Assembly: GCF_000350225.1 (NCBI RefSeq)
Contig: NW_005179042.1
Location: 1-64,000 of the forward strand
DNA: 64,000 bases
Source: Chondrus crispus
Lineage: Eukaryota > Rhodophyta > Florideophyceae > Gigartinales > Gigartinaceae
Direction: 5' to 3'
Position 1 is the first letter of the stretch. Each line of letters starts with the position of its first letter. Of the stretch, positions 12,261 through 23,324 are shown piece after piece. The position numbers and the translations under genes are program-made. The notes under the pieces were generated by a model. That model searched no databases. It was not told the origin of the DNA and saw only the letters and a program-made list of their open reading frames with translations.

Positions 12261-12620
12261 TGTTGAACTCTCGTGACGATTGTGTCACTTGCGCACTCGA
12301 GACATGGAGAGGACATGGGAAATAGGAAGCCGTAGGGGATACAGTGCTGTCGGATAAGTGGCGCCAAAAGAGGTGGCAGGAAAGTTGAAGGGAACGATGC
12401 AAAGGTGATGTGAAGCAATGCGCGCGGTTTCGAGCATGGTCTCGGATTGCGCCCCTGGTGCGATCCAAAACTCACGGATATGGATCTCGGTTCGCTGGGT
12501 CGTAATTCGTTTTTTGGATTAGAAATCAAATGGAAGAACCTGAGTGGGCACACTACCGAAGTCCAACAGTAAAATTTGAATTGAATTTGATGTTTGGATC
12601 GCCCGGTGGAGATGCTCTTA

Positions 12621-13034
12621 CATTACTTTGTATATTAAATATGGAGCGGACCGGCGGCAGTGGAGGGGGACAACCACGGACTTGTCTACCACCGTCGACC
12701 AAGGGGAGGCTCCCAGCTTATTCTAAACGCGCGCATCCCGTTCAGAGCGCGTTAGAAGGGACCGACGCGGGTAGAAGATGCGCCCGCACGATCGCAAGCC
12801 TTCGACCGTCAGCGCTGGATCGTTACCCAGCGCTGCTCTAGGGCGTCGAGGCGTAGATCGGCCCGCGCGTGCGTGCGTCCTCGACCGTCCCCGCTCTTCC
12901 ACGCTACCTGGGCCCGCTGCCCAGTCTCGTTAGCTGGTGTCCGCTGGTGTCCTGCTTCCCCGTCTTCTCACCCTCGGACAGGGTCTCCGTCGAGCTGTGC
13001 ATACACCCCTCCCGGTAGGGGTGTTTATGCTACA
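12621..13034 (+). repeat. Gypsy 2 5' LTR, second part (arm A)
   Basis: Continues the LTR begun at 7299. It contains TATTAAATATGG near 12631 and ends with a hairpin (CACCCCT/AGGGGTG) before TTTATGCTACA. The LTR boundary is fixed by the following primer-binding site and by the inverted copy. Confidence 0.88.
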
Positions 13035-13035
13035 G

Positions 13036-13048
13036 TGGTGTCCCGACC
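13036..13048 (+). promoter_or_regulatory. Primer-binding site of gypsy 2 (tRNA-Tyr type)
   Basis: TGGTGTCCCGACC, followed by TAGAA, lies one base after the LTR. The same motif in form TGGTCTCCCGAC follows every gypsy-type LTR in the window. Its complement has the geometry of a tRNA 3' end: CCA, discriminator A, a 7-base acceptor strand TCGGGAG, then CTAGG as the T-stem. The implied C1:G72 pair with A73 is the mark of eukaryotic tRNA-Tyr. Confidence 0.65.
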
Positions 13049-13173
13049 TAGAAGACCCTGGAGTTCGATCTCCGAGAAGACTTCCGCTTCCCTCCGCGAC
13101 CGATCGCGTCGAGAGGAGCGAAGAGCTTCAGCCCTCGATCCACTCCGAAGCGGAGGATCCGAGTCCGGCCGCT

Positions 13174-14839
13174 ATGCAATCCCCATCCGCCCCGTCGGGC
13201 GACGGCGACCCTGGTCCTCGAGACCGCGAACCGTCGCTCGGGTCCTCCGAAGAACGAGCGGCGGCGATGTTCGACCGCATAGCCGAGTACATCGGGGAAG
13301 TGCGCACTTCCCTCCGTGTCGATGTATCGGATGCCGTATACATTCGATGTATGGCCCAACTGCGCTCCCCGCCTGAAGGGAGGTTCGATAGAGTAACGCA
13401 GTCCTTAGAGAATCTCCGAGCACTAATCGACGAGTTACACTCGCGGCTAGTGCTCGTCGAAGACTCCCGTCTCGCCTCTCCCGGTCCGTCCGAAAAAGGC
13501 CGCCCCGAGAGGCCGACCCCTGCGAGACGACCTGAGGATCGAACCTCTCCGTCTGCGGAGCAGTTGGGTGCGATCGCGCACCTCCCCGCCGATCTCAACG
13601 CCACTGGTCGGGGTGCTCGTGACATGGAACGTACCATGGCCGAAAGGATACCCAGTGACCCCTTGAGAGGGCCCGGTGGTACCGTACCTCCGAGCGCCGC
13701 CACCCCCGAAGGGTGGCGTCCGACTGGTGCCGACACCAGTCGGACTGTAGAAGGAAGCCGTCCTCCGATAGACGCGAACTTCGCGACTGAGACCCAAGCC
13801 TTGCCGCTTATCACCGGAAGTAGGCGGCAAGTGGACCGCGTATCGTACGCGGACGAACAAGACCGTGGAGGATCCGCCCCCGGATCCGGAGAACCGATGT
13901 TCTCCGTCGATCCTCGCTGGAGCGGCTACCCGCCGGCGCGTTACGGCGAGCATCCAGGTCCTGTAGACGTCCGTACGCTACCGATTACCTCCTTCTACAC
14001 GCTGTGTCCCGCTGAAACCGGGCTCGAGCCGATACATACGATGATACAAGAGTTCTGCGCCGTTGCCGACTATCGTATGTACCGCTTCGATAACACCTGG
14101 AGGCTCGTTACCTCGGTTGACGCGGGACGGATCGCAAAGTACTCCCGACGCTGTCGTGGGATCCGTCCCACGATGCGCATCTTCGACGGTACCGACCAGA
14201 TCCAGTTACTGCTGTTCTTGAAGGATATCCGGATCACCTTCAACTCGAAACAGCTGACCGAAGGTGTTGCGGTACGAGCCCTCGCGCACTTCTTAGAGCG
14301 CGACGGAGAGCGCCTGCATGCAAGTTATATAATGCGTAGCCTCCGCGCCGGCCAGCTCCACGACGACGTGAGCTGGCCGGGGCTCGTGAATCAATTCTTG
14401 AAACACTACCTCACGAACGACGTGTTATGTGAAGCGTAAGACGCTGTCGCTACGGCGCGACGGCAATCACATGCCACGGAAAGCACGTTTTGCTGACCGA
14501 CTCGAGACTGCCGCGTTCCGATGCACGGCAGCGTTCTTCGAACTGTCCCTCGCGCACTACTTCGTGCGGGGACTTGCACCGGCGACCCGTGCCGCAGTAT
14601 CCGAAACTGTGCAAAGGCTGCCAGGCAGTCAGAAGACCAATCTTCCGACCATCCGCCGTATCACCACGGCGGAAGGGACGAAGTACCGCGCTCGGCGCGG
14701 TTCACCTCTGCCGGATCCGAAACTGACAGAGAGAGCTAGCGGGACTACGAAGTCCGCCGCGACAGGTTCGCCCGCCTCGACCCTCCATGTCGAGGAGGAT
14801 GAGTGGCAGGCCGACCCTGTCCTCATAACGGGCCCGTAG
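13174..14839 (+). pseudogene. Gypsy 2 Gag, broken
   Basis: Gag-like protein of a Ty3/gypsy-type element. The first ATG after the primer site is 13174. The N-terminal half has a helical segment (DRIAEYIGEVRTSL, SLENLRALIDELHSRL); the C-terminal half has a capsid-like region with FLKDIRITF, LAHFLERDGERL and SWPGLVNQFLKHYL, whose spacing resembles the gypsy 1 Gag at 27854. A TAA at 14437-14439 and a one-base insertion near 14490 break the frame; the related copy at 16644-18376 shows the expected reading. The end at 14839 is reached in the shifted frame. No pol follows, so the element is non-autonomous or truncated. Confidence 0.72.
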
Positions 14840-15363
14840 GGGGTCGACCCCCTTCGCCGATGTCGACCGGACCGACAGGACGCTACGCGACCGCATTCGC
14901 GGCCACTCCCAGAGCGGCAAGGGGCACGGACCCCCGCGTCGCAGAGCTCGACATCTCGAACTGAAACATGGGAAGCGCCTCGCTCCCCGTGCCCCTCCTC
15001 ACCGATGAGGAGGCGCGGCACGCAGCGACCTTCGCCTCAAACGATGGCAGCGCGTACGTGCGCTGGCTATGCCGTACGTACAGGCATGACATGTACGCGT
15101 GCCCGTTCCTGTCGCCGGAACAACGAATGTTCACGGCGTACAGGAACTACTGCTACCAGATGTAGACGCGCCCCGGTGCGCGTAATCTCCTATGGCAGTC
15201 CGTCGGCGAAGGCCGTCCCCCGCGTCAAGGTTTCCCGAATTGATGAGGTGGGAGCGCCCGCTTCGCCCTCCGTGGAAGCGGGTGCCGTCCTACCGAACTC
15301 GACCGCCGGGACCGACCCGACTACCGCCAGGCAGACACAAGGTACCCCCGCCAGGAAGGGAGA
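14840..15363 (+). other. Gypsy 2 region after gag, no gene recognised
   Basis: About 520 bases that partly match the region after the second gag copy (up to 18484), so they belong to the same element family. No protease, reverse transcriptase or integrase motif is seen. It ends in a purine run (AGGAAGGGAGA) before an LTR-like start. Confidence 0.5.
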
Positions 15364-15751
15364 TGTAGTATAATCACCCCCAACGACGAGGGGGGTGAGT
15401 ACTGACCGTTCGGAAAAACCCCGATCGGCGGGAAGATAGAAGCACGGCCCACCCACGGTACCGAGCAGGCGCTCGAGGTAGCGGTGGTAGAGCGGGATCG
15501 AGGAGGACGCGCGCACTCGCAGGCAGTTCTACGCCTCGACGCCCCGGAGCGGTACTGGGTGACGATCCAGTACTGACGGGCGGAGGCGGAGCCGGCTCGT
15601 GAGCGCGCTGCACGCGTCCTCAACCCGCGCGCGGTGCTACTCCTATGTAACTAACGGTAGTACCTAAGAGTAAGCGGGCGGACCAAGGTGGAGGATCCTG
15701 GACAAGTCCGTGCTTGTCGTCCTCCAACGCCGGCGGTCCGCTCATATTTAT
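15364..15751 (-). repeat. Reverse-oriented LTR fragment
   Basis: Starts TGTAGTATAATCACCCC and then tracks the reverse complement of the gypsy 2 LTR: the terminal hairpin, a GTAGCGGTGGTAGAGCGGG block, CTACGCCTCGACGCC and CCGGCGGTCCGCTCATATTTA. It stops before the other LTR end and abuts a plus-oriented LTR, giving a head-to-head arrangement. Confidence 0.65.
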
Positions 15752-16566
15752 GTAGCAGAACCGCCGACTACTGTACTATATATTATATTTAGAATTAGAT
15801 CTATCGCTGTAAGGTACGGACCTTACAGCGTGCGCGCGCATACCTTACAGTGCGCGCGCACCAACTCGTGTAGCGCACGTGTGCTGTCAGCCCCGACGGC
15901 TGACAGCGTTACAGTGCGGGCTGGCCCGCTGTAGCCTAACTACCGACGGCTTTATATTAGATTTAGATTTGGATCTAACGCTGTAAGGTACGAACCTTAC
16001 AGCGGGCGCGCGCGCATCACTTACAGCGCGCGCACCAACACGTGTACCACCCGAGTACTACGCGTGGGCTGGCAGCACCGGCGGCTGACAGCGTTACAGT
16101 GCGGGACGGCCCGCACTGTCTACAGTAGCTGACTACAGTACCGACCTTACTGCACTGTAGCCTCTAGATTAACTTGTACAATAAATATAAGGAGCGACCG
16201 CTGGCGGAGGGGACCAAGCTAGGCAACCCTCCACCGACGGTCGACCACCCAGCTTATTCCACCACTCGCACCCGGGTTCCGCGAGCGTTAGTTACCACCG
16301 CGCGGGTAGTGGACGCGCGCGACCGCCGGCGAGGTCGGATCCGCCTCCGCCCGTCAGTACCGGATCGTCAACCGGTACTGCTCCGGGACGTCGAGGCGTC
16401 GATCCGCTCACCTACGCGCGCGTCCCCGCCGACACCGCTCTACCACCCGCTAACGGCCCGTGCCAGGTGGCGTTGGTTGGTTAAGACCCTCGGTACCGCC
16501 GATCCAGGGTCTTCCGCCGAACAAGCCGCGAACACCCCTCCTCCGTGTGGGGGTTTTTATGCGACA
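15752..16566 (+). repeat. Gypsy 2b 5' LTR with a tandem U3 repeat
   Basis: A diverged relative of the gypsy 2 LTR, ending TTTTTATGCGACA at 16566. Its first ~178 bases occur twice in tandem (15752-15929 and 15930-16107): both units begin TGTAGC, carry GCTGTAAGGTACG and CTTACAGCG hairpins, then GCTGACAGCGTTACAGTGCGG. Either 15752 or 15930 could be the true start. Confidence 0.6.
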
Positions 16567-16567
16567 C

Positions 16568-16580
16568 TGGTCTCCCGACC
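16568..16580 (+). promoter_or_regulatory. Primer-binding site of gypsy 2b (tRNA-Tyr type)
   Basis: TGGTCTCCCGACC, one base after the LTR end, the same motif as in the other gypsy-type elements here. Confidence 0.65.
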
Positions 16581-16643
16581 AAGAAGACCTTCAAGATCAC
16601 GCCGAGAAGGTTGTCCTTTACCTCCGCGTCCGTACGCGTTGAG

Positions 16644-18376
16644 ATGAGCGCCGAGTACCCGACCTCGATCCGATCCGAGCCGGCGTATGTGCGAGAGGCC
16701 GCGCTACGCGTCCAAGTGGGCGATGGCGTCGCAGGTCCTCGGGACCGCGAACCGTCGCCCGACTTCTCCGAAGGACGCGCTCGCGCGATATACAATCGCA
16801 TCGCCGAGTACATCGAGGATGTCCGGACATCTCTCCGTATCGACGTCTCCAACAGCGTGTACGCCCGCTGTATGGAAGAATTGCGCTCCTTCCGCGAAGG
16901 AAGGTTCGAGCGCGTAACTCAGTCCTTGGAGAACCTGCGCGCACTCGTCGACCAGCTACACGCCCGTTTGGTGCTGGTCGAGGACGCGCGCATTGATTCC
17001 CCGCCGTAGAGGTTGCGGGTCGACCCGCGAGGGCAAACTCCGGGATTCGACGATACCGGCAACCCTTCCCATCTGCCGAACAGATGGGAGCGTTCGCGTA
17101 CATGGCGGCAGAACTTAACTCAACGCGGCCCCGTGCCTGTGAGATGGAACAGACCTCGGCCGAGGGGCCGCCCGGAGCCCCCTCGAGTAGGCCCGGTGCC
17201 ACTGTTCCTTCGATCACGTCCGGATCGCAAGAGTGGCCCCCGGCTGGTGCCGTCACCATCCGGAGGGTGGAGAACATCAAGCCGACGGCGGACGCGAACT
17301 TCGCGTCCAAAACTCAAGCCCTGCCGCATGTCCCCTGAAGCATGCGGCATTCACGACGGGTACCGACCGAACTGGACCAGGGCCGTGGAGGAGTCGCCCG
17401 CGGATCAGGGGAACCGATTCTCCTTTTCGATCCTCGCTGGGGCGGCTACCAGCCGGCGGATCTTAACGCGCATCTCGGTCCCGTCGACGTCCGAACATTG
17501 CCCGTCACTCCGTTCGGAACGTTGAGTCCCGCCGAACCTGGGGTCGAGCCCGTCCGCACCATGATACAGGAGTTCAGCGCCATCGCGAACTACCGGATGT
17601 GTCGGTTGGACAACACCTCGAGGCTCGTTATCTCGGGTGACGCGGGACGGATCGCCAAGTACGTCCAAGGCTGCCGTGGGCTCCGCCCCACGATGAAGAG
17701 CTTCGACGGTGCTGATGTTTTTCTGTTGCTCTCGTTCCTGAAGGATATCCGGGTAACCTTCAATGCCCAACACCTGACCGAAGGTGTGGCAATCCGTGTC
17801 TTCGCTCACTTCCTCGAGCGAGACGCGGAACGGTTGTATACGATTTACACCATGCGCGGCCTCCGCGCCCGCCAGCTCCACGACGATGCGAGCTGGCCTG
17901 GTCTCGTCAACCAGTTTATCAAACGCTACTTAACTGACGACGTGTTAAGGGAAGCGTTTGATGCTGTCACGTCGGCGCGACAGCTCCCTCACGAAACCGA
18001 TAACACGTTCGCGGACCGGCTGGAATCCGCTGCGTTCTGACGCACGGCCGTGTTGTCAGAACAAGCCCTCTCGCACTACTTCGTGCGCGGGTTGTCCACT
18101 GCGACCCGGGCCGCAGCGGCAGAGACGATGCAAAGGTTGCCCGGACAACAGAGGACCGAACTCTCATCGATTCGCCCTATCGCCACGGCTGAGGGAACAA
18201 CCTACCGCGCCGGCCGGGGATTGCCGTTGCCGGATCCGAAGCCGGCCGCGATGGGATTCCGAACTCCGAGGTCGCACGGAACAAGTTCGCCGGCGACCGC
18301 CCTCCACATTGGGGAAGATGAGTGGCAGGCCGACCCTGTCCTCATTACGGCACGCTTCGACCGGGCGGGAGGCTGA
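16644..18376 (+). pseudogene. Gypsy 2b Gag, broken
   Basis: Paralogue of the gypsy 2 Gag at 13174, starting at the ATG at 16644 (MSAEYPTSIRS). Shared blocks include DRE/GPRDREPS, RIAEYI-DVRTSLR, SLENLRALVDQLHARL, GPVDVRTLP, FLKDIRVTF and SWPGLVNQFIKRYL. In-frame stops at 17007-17009, 17336-17338 and 18038-18040 and one frameshift after 17009 disable it. After the last stop the reading continues (ALSHYFVRGL, EDEWQADPVLIT). Homology to gypsy 2 persists to about 18484 and then ends. No pol is present. Confidence 0.7.
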
Positions 18377-18484
18377 ACTCCCACCCCCACTTCCACGGGA
18401 TCGACTGGAAGCTACGCGACTGCGTTCGCGCACACGCGGAGAGCCACGGGTGGTCCGAACCACAGCATGGCAGAGCTGGATATT

Positions 18485-19678
18485 GTAGTGTAGTACAGGG
18501 CTCTACAGGGGGGTGAAGTGAAAGGAAAATAATTGGGTATGACAAGTGGTCCGGGTTCGGGGACACACGTGTGAATAATTGCACAGTTTTTATTTTAACT
18601 ATTAATTTTAGTTAGTTAATTAGTCAGTATTAATTTTGCTGACATTAGATTAGATCTAGGATCTAGCGCCGCGAGCTACTGTAGTGGCTCCGGCTGGGCG
18701 ATATATACCTTAGCCCTCTGACCACCAAGTCAGTAAAGGTAACCCGAGTTGCCGGAGTTGAATGTCGCCTTGGTCGAAGTCCGTCTCTACCAAGACGCTC
18801 CCTTTTACCTAAGCCTAGGGCATCCTTCAGCGCTCGGGGATCCCCTTCCTTATTCCTTTATTTCCCAATCAAACCCGAGTTGCCGGGGTTAGATCTCGCC
18901 TTCGTCGAAGACCGCTTCCGTTCACGCGACGCGCTTCGCTTCTACGCTGCTAACGACATCCTCTATTGCTCGAGGTCCCCTTTCCGTATCCTGTTATCTT
19001 TTCTATCTCTAATTCCCATCTTTTTCTATCTCTACATCTATTTTTCCTTTAGTTGTGTTGGTTCCATTGGAGTCGGTTGCGACCGACCCGGTGTAGGTGT
19101 TTTAGCCATCTGGCAACACGTTGTGTAGCGCTGCTACTGTTTCAAGTTCCGTAGGAAGGCTGTTGTAACGACGCCTCCGTCGAAGGTCTTGCTGTATAAG
19201 ACAGAGTTGGTACCACCTACCGCGATCTCGATCGCGCTAGTGAGGGTGTTTTTAGCCATCGGGCAACACGTTGGTAGTAGCGTTGCTACACGGTTACGAT
19301 CCCGTCGGGTAGTGCTGAACAAGCCCCCGTCGAAGACCTTGAATTATACGCAAGGTGCTGAAGACGCTCTTCGAGCATTGGCCTTACAACCCAGCGAACC
19401 TCGGTTACATTCTCGTACACAAGCCCAACCCGCACTCGCCGAGCACTCAAGTCTTCACAAGTCTCTACCGCCATTATCCTCCCGGGCCGGGCATCTTTCC
19501 TTACCCCCCCGTCGGAGTTGAGCTACCGTGGGCCGCAAGCCCACACAAGGGGAAAGGGAGCCTCGAACGCTCCGTAACGCGTGCCATCGGCAGTGGTTGT
19601 TTCTGTTGCTGTTTTTCTTCTTTTTTTTCGACCGTCGGACTGTGTTCGCGGCCTGCCAGGCACATTGCACTACAAAAG
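18485..19678 (+). repeat. LTR-like leader of gypsy-type element 3 with internal repeats
   Basis: No gene. The stretch precedes a primer-binding site and so probably holds an LTR, but I cannot fix its start. It has two internal duplications: AACCCGAGTTGCCGG...CGAAG at about 18738 and 18872, and a unit starting GTGTTTTAGCCATC-GGCAACACGTTG at about 19096 and 19245, each followed by a CCGTCGAAG block. AT-rich 18585-18660. Confidence 0.5.
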
Positions 19679-19777
19679 TGGTCTCCCGACCTAGAATTGT
19701 CTACAGGAGACCGGATATAGAATTGTGTCGACGACAGTCTCGGTCTGGAGTTGCCCTGCAAAAGTGGTCTCCCGACC
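19679..19777 (+). promoter_or_regulatory. Duplicated primer-binding site of element 3
   Basis: TGGTCTCCCGACCTAGAATT occurs at 19679-19698 and again at 19765-19784, each preceded by AAAAG. The 86-base spacing is a tandem duplication that includes complementary GGAGACC motifs, so the sites can pair within the RNA. Which copy was used for priming is not known. Confidence 0.6.
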
Positions 19778-19905
19778 TAGAATTTTTCGTGTACGGGAGA
19801 CCTGATCAAGAATTTTGTCTACGACAAGGAAGTTGGTCTGGGTACGGAGTCTCTTTTTTATTTTTTGTTCGTATCTTTTTTTAGGTTCGTTCGCTACGCC
19901 GAACG

Positions 19906-20706
19906 ATGTCAACAAGCGCACCCGGGGACGTCGGTCCAGGGGCGAGTAGAAGCGGATCGGCACGGGCGTCGCGGATCCCGAGGGGTCCTCGCACCCGGAG
20001 CCAGGCCAATACGGCCACGGATCCCGGAGATCAAGAATCCTCTACGGGGATTGCCGCCGACAGGACTGAACTCGACGAGAAGTTCGAGAAGATGGGCAGC
20101 GAAATTCGCCGAGAGAATAAAAAAATTCTCGAGGATGAATTGGCCCTAGTGCGAAAGCAACTGGAGTTGCAAGCAGCCGAGTTCCACATCGTGTTGTGAG
20201 AGCTAACAGTTCGCGTGGATCTCATCGAGAAGGAACGAGGGGAGGTAACCGAAGGCGCAGAGCTAGAGGTCCTAGCTTCGTTGAAACTCTCAGTTAAGGA
20301 TGCGAGGCGCCACGCGAATCAAGCCTTGGAGTCCTTAGGAAAATTTAGAACAAGCATCGATTACCGATTCGATCGCGCCGCACAACGTCTCAAGGATCTT
20401 GAGCAGGCCGCGGATCAAGCTCCGCAAGGATCGGGCGACGAGCCGCTCCCTTCGGGTAGAGAGGGCGACCGTCCGTCGAAGAAGGACAAACCCGCTCGAC
20501 AGCGGAGCTCCAAGTCGAAGTCCTCCAAGAAGGACAAGCGACGTACAAGCAAGGGTCACTGTAGTGAAGATCCGGAGGACTGCGACTCACAGTCGGAGTC
20601 GCCTGGTTCCTCTGGAGGTGGTGGCGGCGGCTCGTCGAACCATTCGGGCGATTCCGAAAATCGTTCAGAAGAAGGAAACGGGCGGCATCGGACGACGTGC
20701 ATTTAG
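19906..20706 (+). pseudogene. Element 3 Gag N-terminal region with one stop
   Basis: A Gag-like start in the position expected after an LTR and primer site. The ATG is at 19906 (MSTSAPGDVGPG). A charged, probably coiled-coil segment follows (ELDEKFEKMGSEIRRENKKI, then a TGA at 20197-20199, then VRVDLIEKERGEV and SVKDARRHANQALESL). The end is a Lys/Ser-rich basic tract and a Gly run. The frame ends at 20706 without a capsid core or zinc knuckle, so the element is truncated or of a different Gag type. Family assignment is from context only. Confidence 0.5.
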
Positions 20707-21289
20707 GGGATGGGATGGGGCCGGTCGGGGTGGTCATAGGCGAGCAAGAAGCGGACTTGGTGGTGATTAGGTGTGTGGAGGAAGGTGGAAAGAAGAAAGG
20801 AACGGAGGCCACGAACGGGGAGGAAATTTAGGCGAACATGTGGGCTTGCTGCAGTTAGGGATCATGGACAGGAATGGGAAGGGGAGGGAGAGGGCGGTGT
20901 TATGCCATGAAGGGGAAGTAAAGTGGGTGGGGTGGGCCGGGTAAGGGAACACGTCAAGGCGAATACGTAGCCGAGAGGACGGTGAACCCGGCCCCAGGGT
21001 TTGGAAGAAGGTGGGGAAAGGACGAGTAGGGGAGCGTTCGGACGGTAAAATTCGTGTGTCGGCTGTACAATGGGGGTGTCATTGTTGGGGCGAATCGTCC
21101 ATGTTTAGGAGCAGCCGCCGCACAGGCCAAACCAACCTGTTCCGCGTCCGGTCGGAAGCCCTGTCTGACTTCGACGCTACAAAGAGAATCATCTGAGAAA
21201 AGAGACGGACAAGAATGACGTCTCTCGCACACTGCCCAGGTCTGTAGAAGCGAGAAGCGCTTCACCAAGCCCCATGTGCTTCTTTTAGC
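20707..21289. other. Non-coding stretch, G-rich on plus
   Basis: No gene recognised. Strong purine bias on plus to about 21040, then mixed sequence. It may be the far end of the DDE_Tnp_4 transposon to its right, but no matching terminal repeat was found. Confidence 0.4.
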
Positions 21290-22550
21290 TTTACTCGGGC
21301 GATCTCCATGTAAGAAAAGAGGTTATAGATGGTGGAGAACAACTGAAAAACTGAGCCACTTGGTTGGGTAGTAGCAATTTCGTACATTCGACAGTAGCAT
21401 ACACATAAAATAAAGCTTCCCCACCGGAAACTGGTTCAATGTAAGTTTTGACTTCATCTCCACTACTGACCAATACTGTTTAACCTCTTCAAACATCCAT
21501 TCAACAGTCACACGTCCAACGCTTATGGCCTTGTTTAAATGACCTTGTGCGGCCGACGTATCTGAGGTACAACCGTAGGGACGCTAAACCGTAAACGGAA
21601 AAGGACAGGCCGTACCTAAAAATGAGGGAGCCTGGGGGACCGCTACACTGGAGTGTCAGGTAGAATAATCCGGAACGGTAGGAAGCACTGGACACGCGCA
21701 GCCGTACTGGGGTGTAAAGCAATACGACCGGTGGCGAGCTGGAACCCTGAGGGACTTACTTAACCGCACGGTAAAAGGACTAGGGTAGGAAGTAAGGGGA
21801 GGCGTGCTTGCCTCAGTTTACCTCCAGCCCGGTGCCCCCTATCTTATACCCCCTAGTAGGGCGGTGGCACAGGACGTACTACAGCAGCTGTACATACTGT
21901 ATCCAGCTTACTGTAGCTTACGGCAACTAAAAATGACTACTGTACTAACCCACCGATCGGTCGCGCACCACGTGTACACCTGCACTAGCTGGTGCCACTA
22001 ACTACACGTGGGCTCCCACGTGGCCACATCTACACGTGCTGGCCACGTATGTACCGTATCGGTTAACATCTTACTACTGTACTCGGCGGAGCCCCTGGTA
22101 CCCGCGTAGTACAGTAGCGCCAATTGGCAATTGTACCACAGTATCCCCTTGAAATGGAATTTCAAGATAAACGCGCCGATTGTAACCTGAATCACCGTAT
22201 ATACATAGTTGCCTACCACCAACAGGTAATGTATTTGAAAGAACTTCTTCCAACCCAGAACGAGAATATAAATTTCAATCATGTCTACGTCTTTCCATCG
22301 GACCAGAAACATGATAAAAAATTCAATCCGGTCCGTTGGAGCCTGATATTTTAGAGCATACTTTCTCTTGTGCCCATTGTATACAACGTTCTGAGCAGCG
22401 CTGCCACTGGGTCTTGCTACACCCAGTACAGTTCCGTCTAGAAATCCAATACAGTTGTCTAGACATTGCGTTTTCTCGTGAACTGCTCCAGCAAGGGTTG
22501 GTGCTCTCGTGAGCATTGACGCTCGAGAAAATGGAGCGGTGATCAAATGG
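21290..22550 (-). pseudogene. DDE_Tnp_4 (Harbinger-like) transposase remnant, interrupted
   Basis: Minus-strand transposase of the DDE_Tnp_4 clan. The N-terminal visible part has GFLDGTVLGVARP with the first catalytic Asp and YNGHKRKYALKYQ. In a shifted frame comes GPMERRRHD with the second Asp region, then IYGDSGYNRRVYLEIPFQG. After about 560 bases of unrelated sequence (21545-22110) the C-terminal part resumes: NKAISVGRVTVEWMFEEVKQYW with the catalytic Glu, and LLSNVRNCYY. Several frameshifts make it dead. Its right boundary (about 22555) cuts the gypsy gag of arm B. Confidence 0.78.
21545..22110. mobile_element. Insertion inside the DDE_Tnp_4 transposase
   Basis: About 565 bases separate the PFQG and SVGRVTVEW parts of the transposase. 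The insert has the ACGTGTACAC, TACTGTAC and CCACGTGG palindromic style of the local LTRs, so a solo LTR is likely, but I could not define target duplications. Confidence 0.4.
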
Positions 22551-22557
22551 CTAAATA

Positions 22558-23199
22558 CGCTCCAAGCGGCAAGGCTTGGGTCTCAGTCGCGAAGTTCGCG
22601 TCTATCGGAGGACGGCTTCCTTCTACAGTCCGACTGGTGTCGGCACCAGTCGGACGCCACCCTTCGGGGGTGGCGGCGCTCGGAGGTACGGTACCACCGG
22701 GCCCTCTCAAGAGGTCACTGGGTATCCTTTCGGCCATGGTACGTTCCATGTCACGAGCACCCCGACCAGTGGCGTTGAGATCGGCGGGGAGGTGCGCGAT
22801 CGCACCCAATTGCTCCGCAGACGGAGAGGTTCGATCCTCAGGTCGTCTCGCAGGGGTCGGCCTCTCGGGGCGGCCTTTTTCGGACGGACCGGGAGAGGCG
22901 AGACGGGAGTCTTCGACGAGCACTAGCCGCGAGTGTAACTCGTCGATTAGTGCTCGGAGATTCTCTAAGGACTGCGTTACTCTATCGAACCTCCCTTCAG
23001 GCGGGGAGCGCAGTTGGGCCATACATCGAATGTATACGGCATCCGATACATCGACACGGAGGGAAGTGCGCACTTCCCCGATGTACTCGGCTATGCGGTC
23101 GAACATCGCCGCCGCTCGTTCTTCGGAGGACCCGAGCGACGGTTTGCGGTCTCGAGGACCAGGGTCGCCGTCGCCCGACGGGGCGGATGGGGATTGCAT
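22558..23199 (-). pseudogene. Gypsy 2 Gag, N-terminal fragment (arm B)
   Basis: Minus-strand copy of the gag at 13174, nearly identical, starting at ATG 23199. It is open for about 214 codons and is then cut at 22558 by the DDE_Tnp_4 element, so only the coiled N-terminal half remains. Confidence 0.8.
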
Positions 23200-23324
23200 A
23201 GCGGCCGGACTCGGATCCTCCGCTTCGGAGTGGATCGAGGGCTCAAGCTCTTCGCTCCTCTCGACGCGATCGGTCGCGGAGGGAAGCGGAAGTCTTCTCG
23301 GAGATCGAACTCCAGGGTCTTCTA

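Larger units (their letters stand above)
7552..12617 (+). mobile_element. PIF/Harbinger DNA transposon
   Basis: A 5,066-bp element inserted in the gypsy 2 LTR. The terminal inverted repeats are GAGCGTCCCCACCGG on the left and GAGCATCTCCACCGG on the right (as its reverse complement), and the 3-bp target duplication is TTA (7549-7551 and 12618-12620). Both fit the PIF/Harbinger superfamily, whose ends are often GAGCATCTCCA. The empty site exists in arm B. It carries the two genes typical of the family in convergent order: a transposase on plus and a Myb/SANT-like accessory protein on minus. Both are damaged. Confidence 0.93.
145..13814. repeat. Arm A of a large inverted duplication
   Basis: This arm is the reverse complement of 22556-42549 once younger insertions are removed from both. 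Read from left it holds the Tigger-like transposase remnant (minus strand), a ~90-bp flank, a 667-bp gypsy LTR and the first ~640 bases of the gypsy gag. Two insertions are private to this arm: a copia element (2265-7208) and a PIF/Harbinger element (7552-12617). The core after removal is about 3.65 kb, the same as in arm B. The match ends at about 145 on the left, and at about 13814 on the right, where arm B is replaced by a different transposon. Confidence 0.9.

Noticed and set aside
12937..13173. Upstream extension of the gypsy 2 gag frame into the LTR
   Set aside because: The frame is open through the LTR end and primer site, but translation cannot be expected to start there; the first ATG after the primer site is 13174.
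13128..13814. 228-codon minus frame opposite gypsy 2 gag (and its mirror at 22547-23443)
   Set aside because: It overlaps the coiled part of gag exactly and is Ser/Arg-rich as expected for a GC-rich shadow. It repeats in arm B only because the arms are copies.
15770..16110. Closely spaced short repeats that might look like a CRISPR array
   Set aside because: The repeats are two long LTR segments with hairpins, not regular short repeats with unique spacers, and the genome is eukaryotic.
19679..19698. Possible 5S rRNA or tRNA gene because of the TCGGGAGACC motif
   Set aside because: Only the tRNA 3'-end complement is present and no cloverleaf or 5S promoter is around; it is a primer-binding site.
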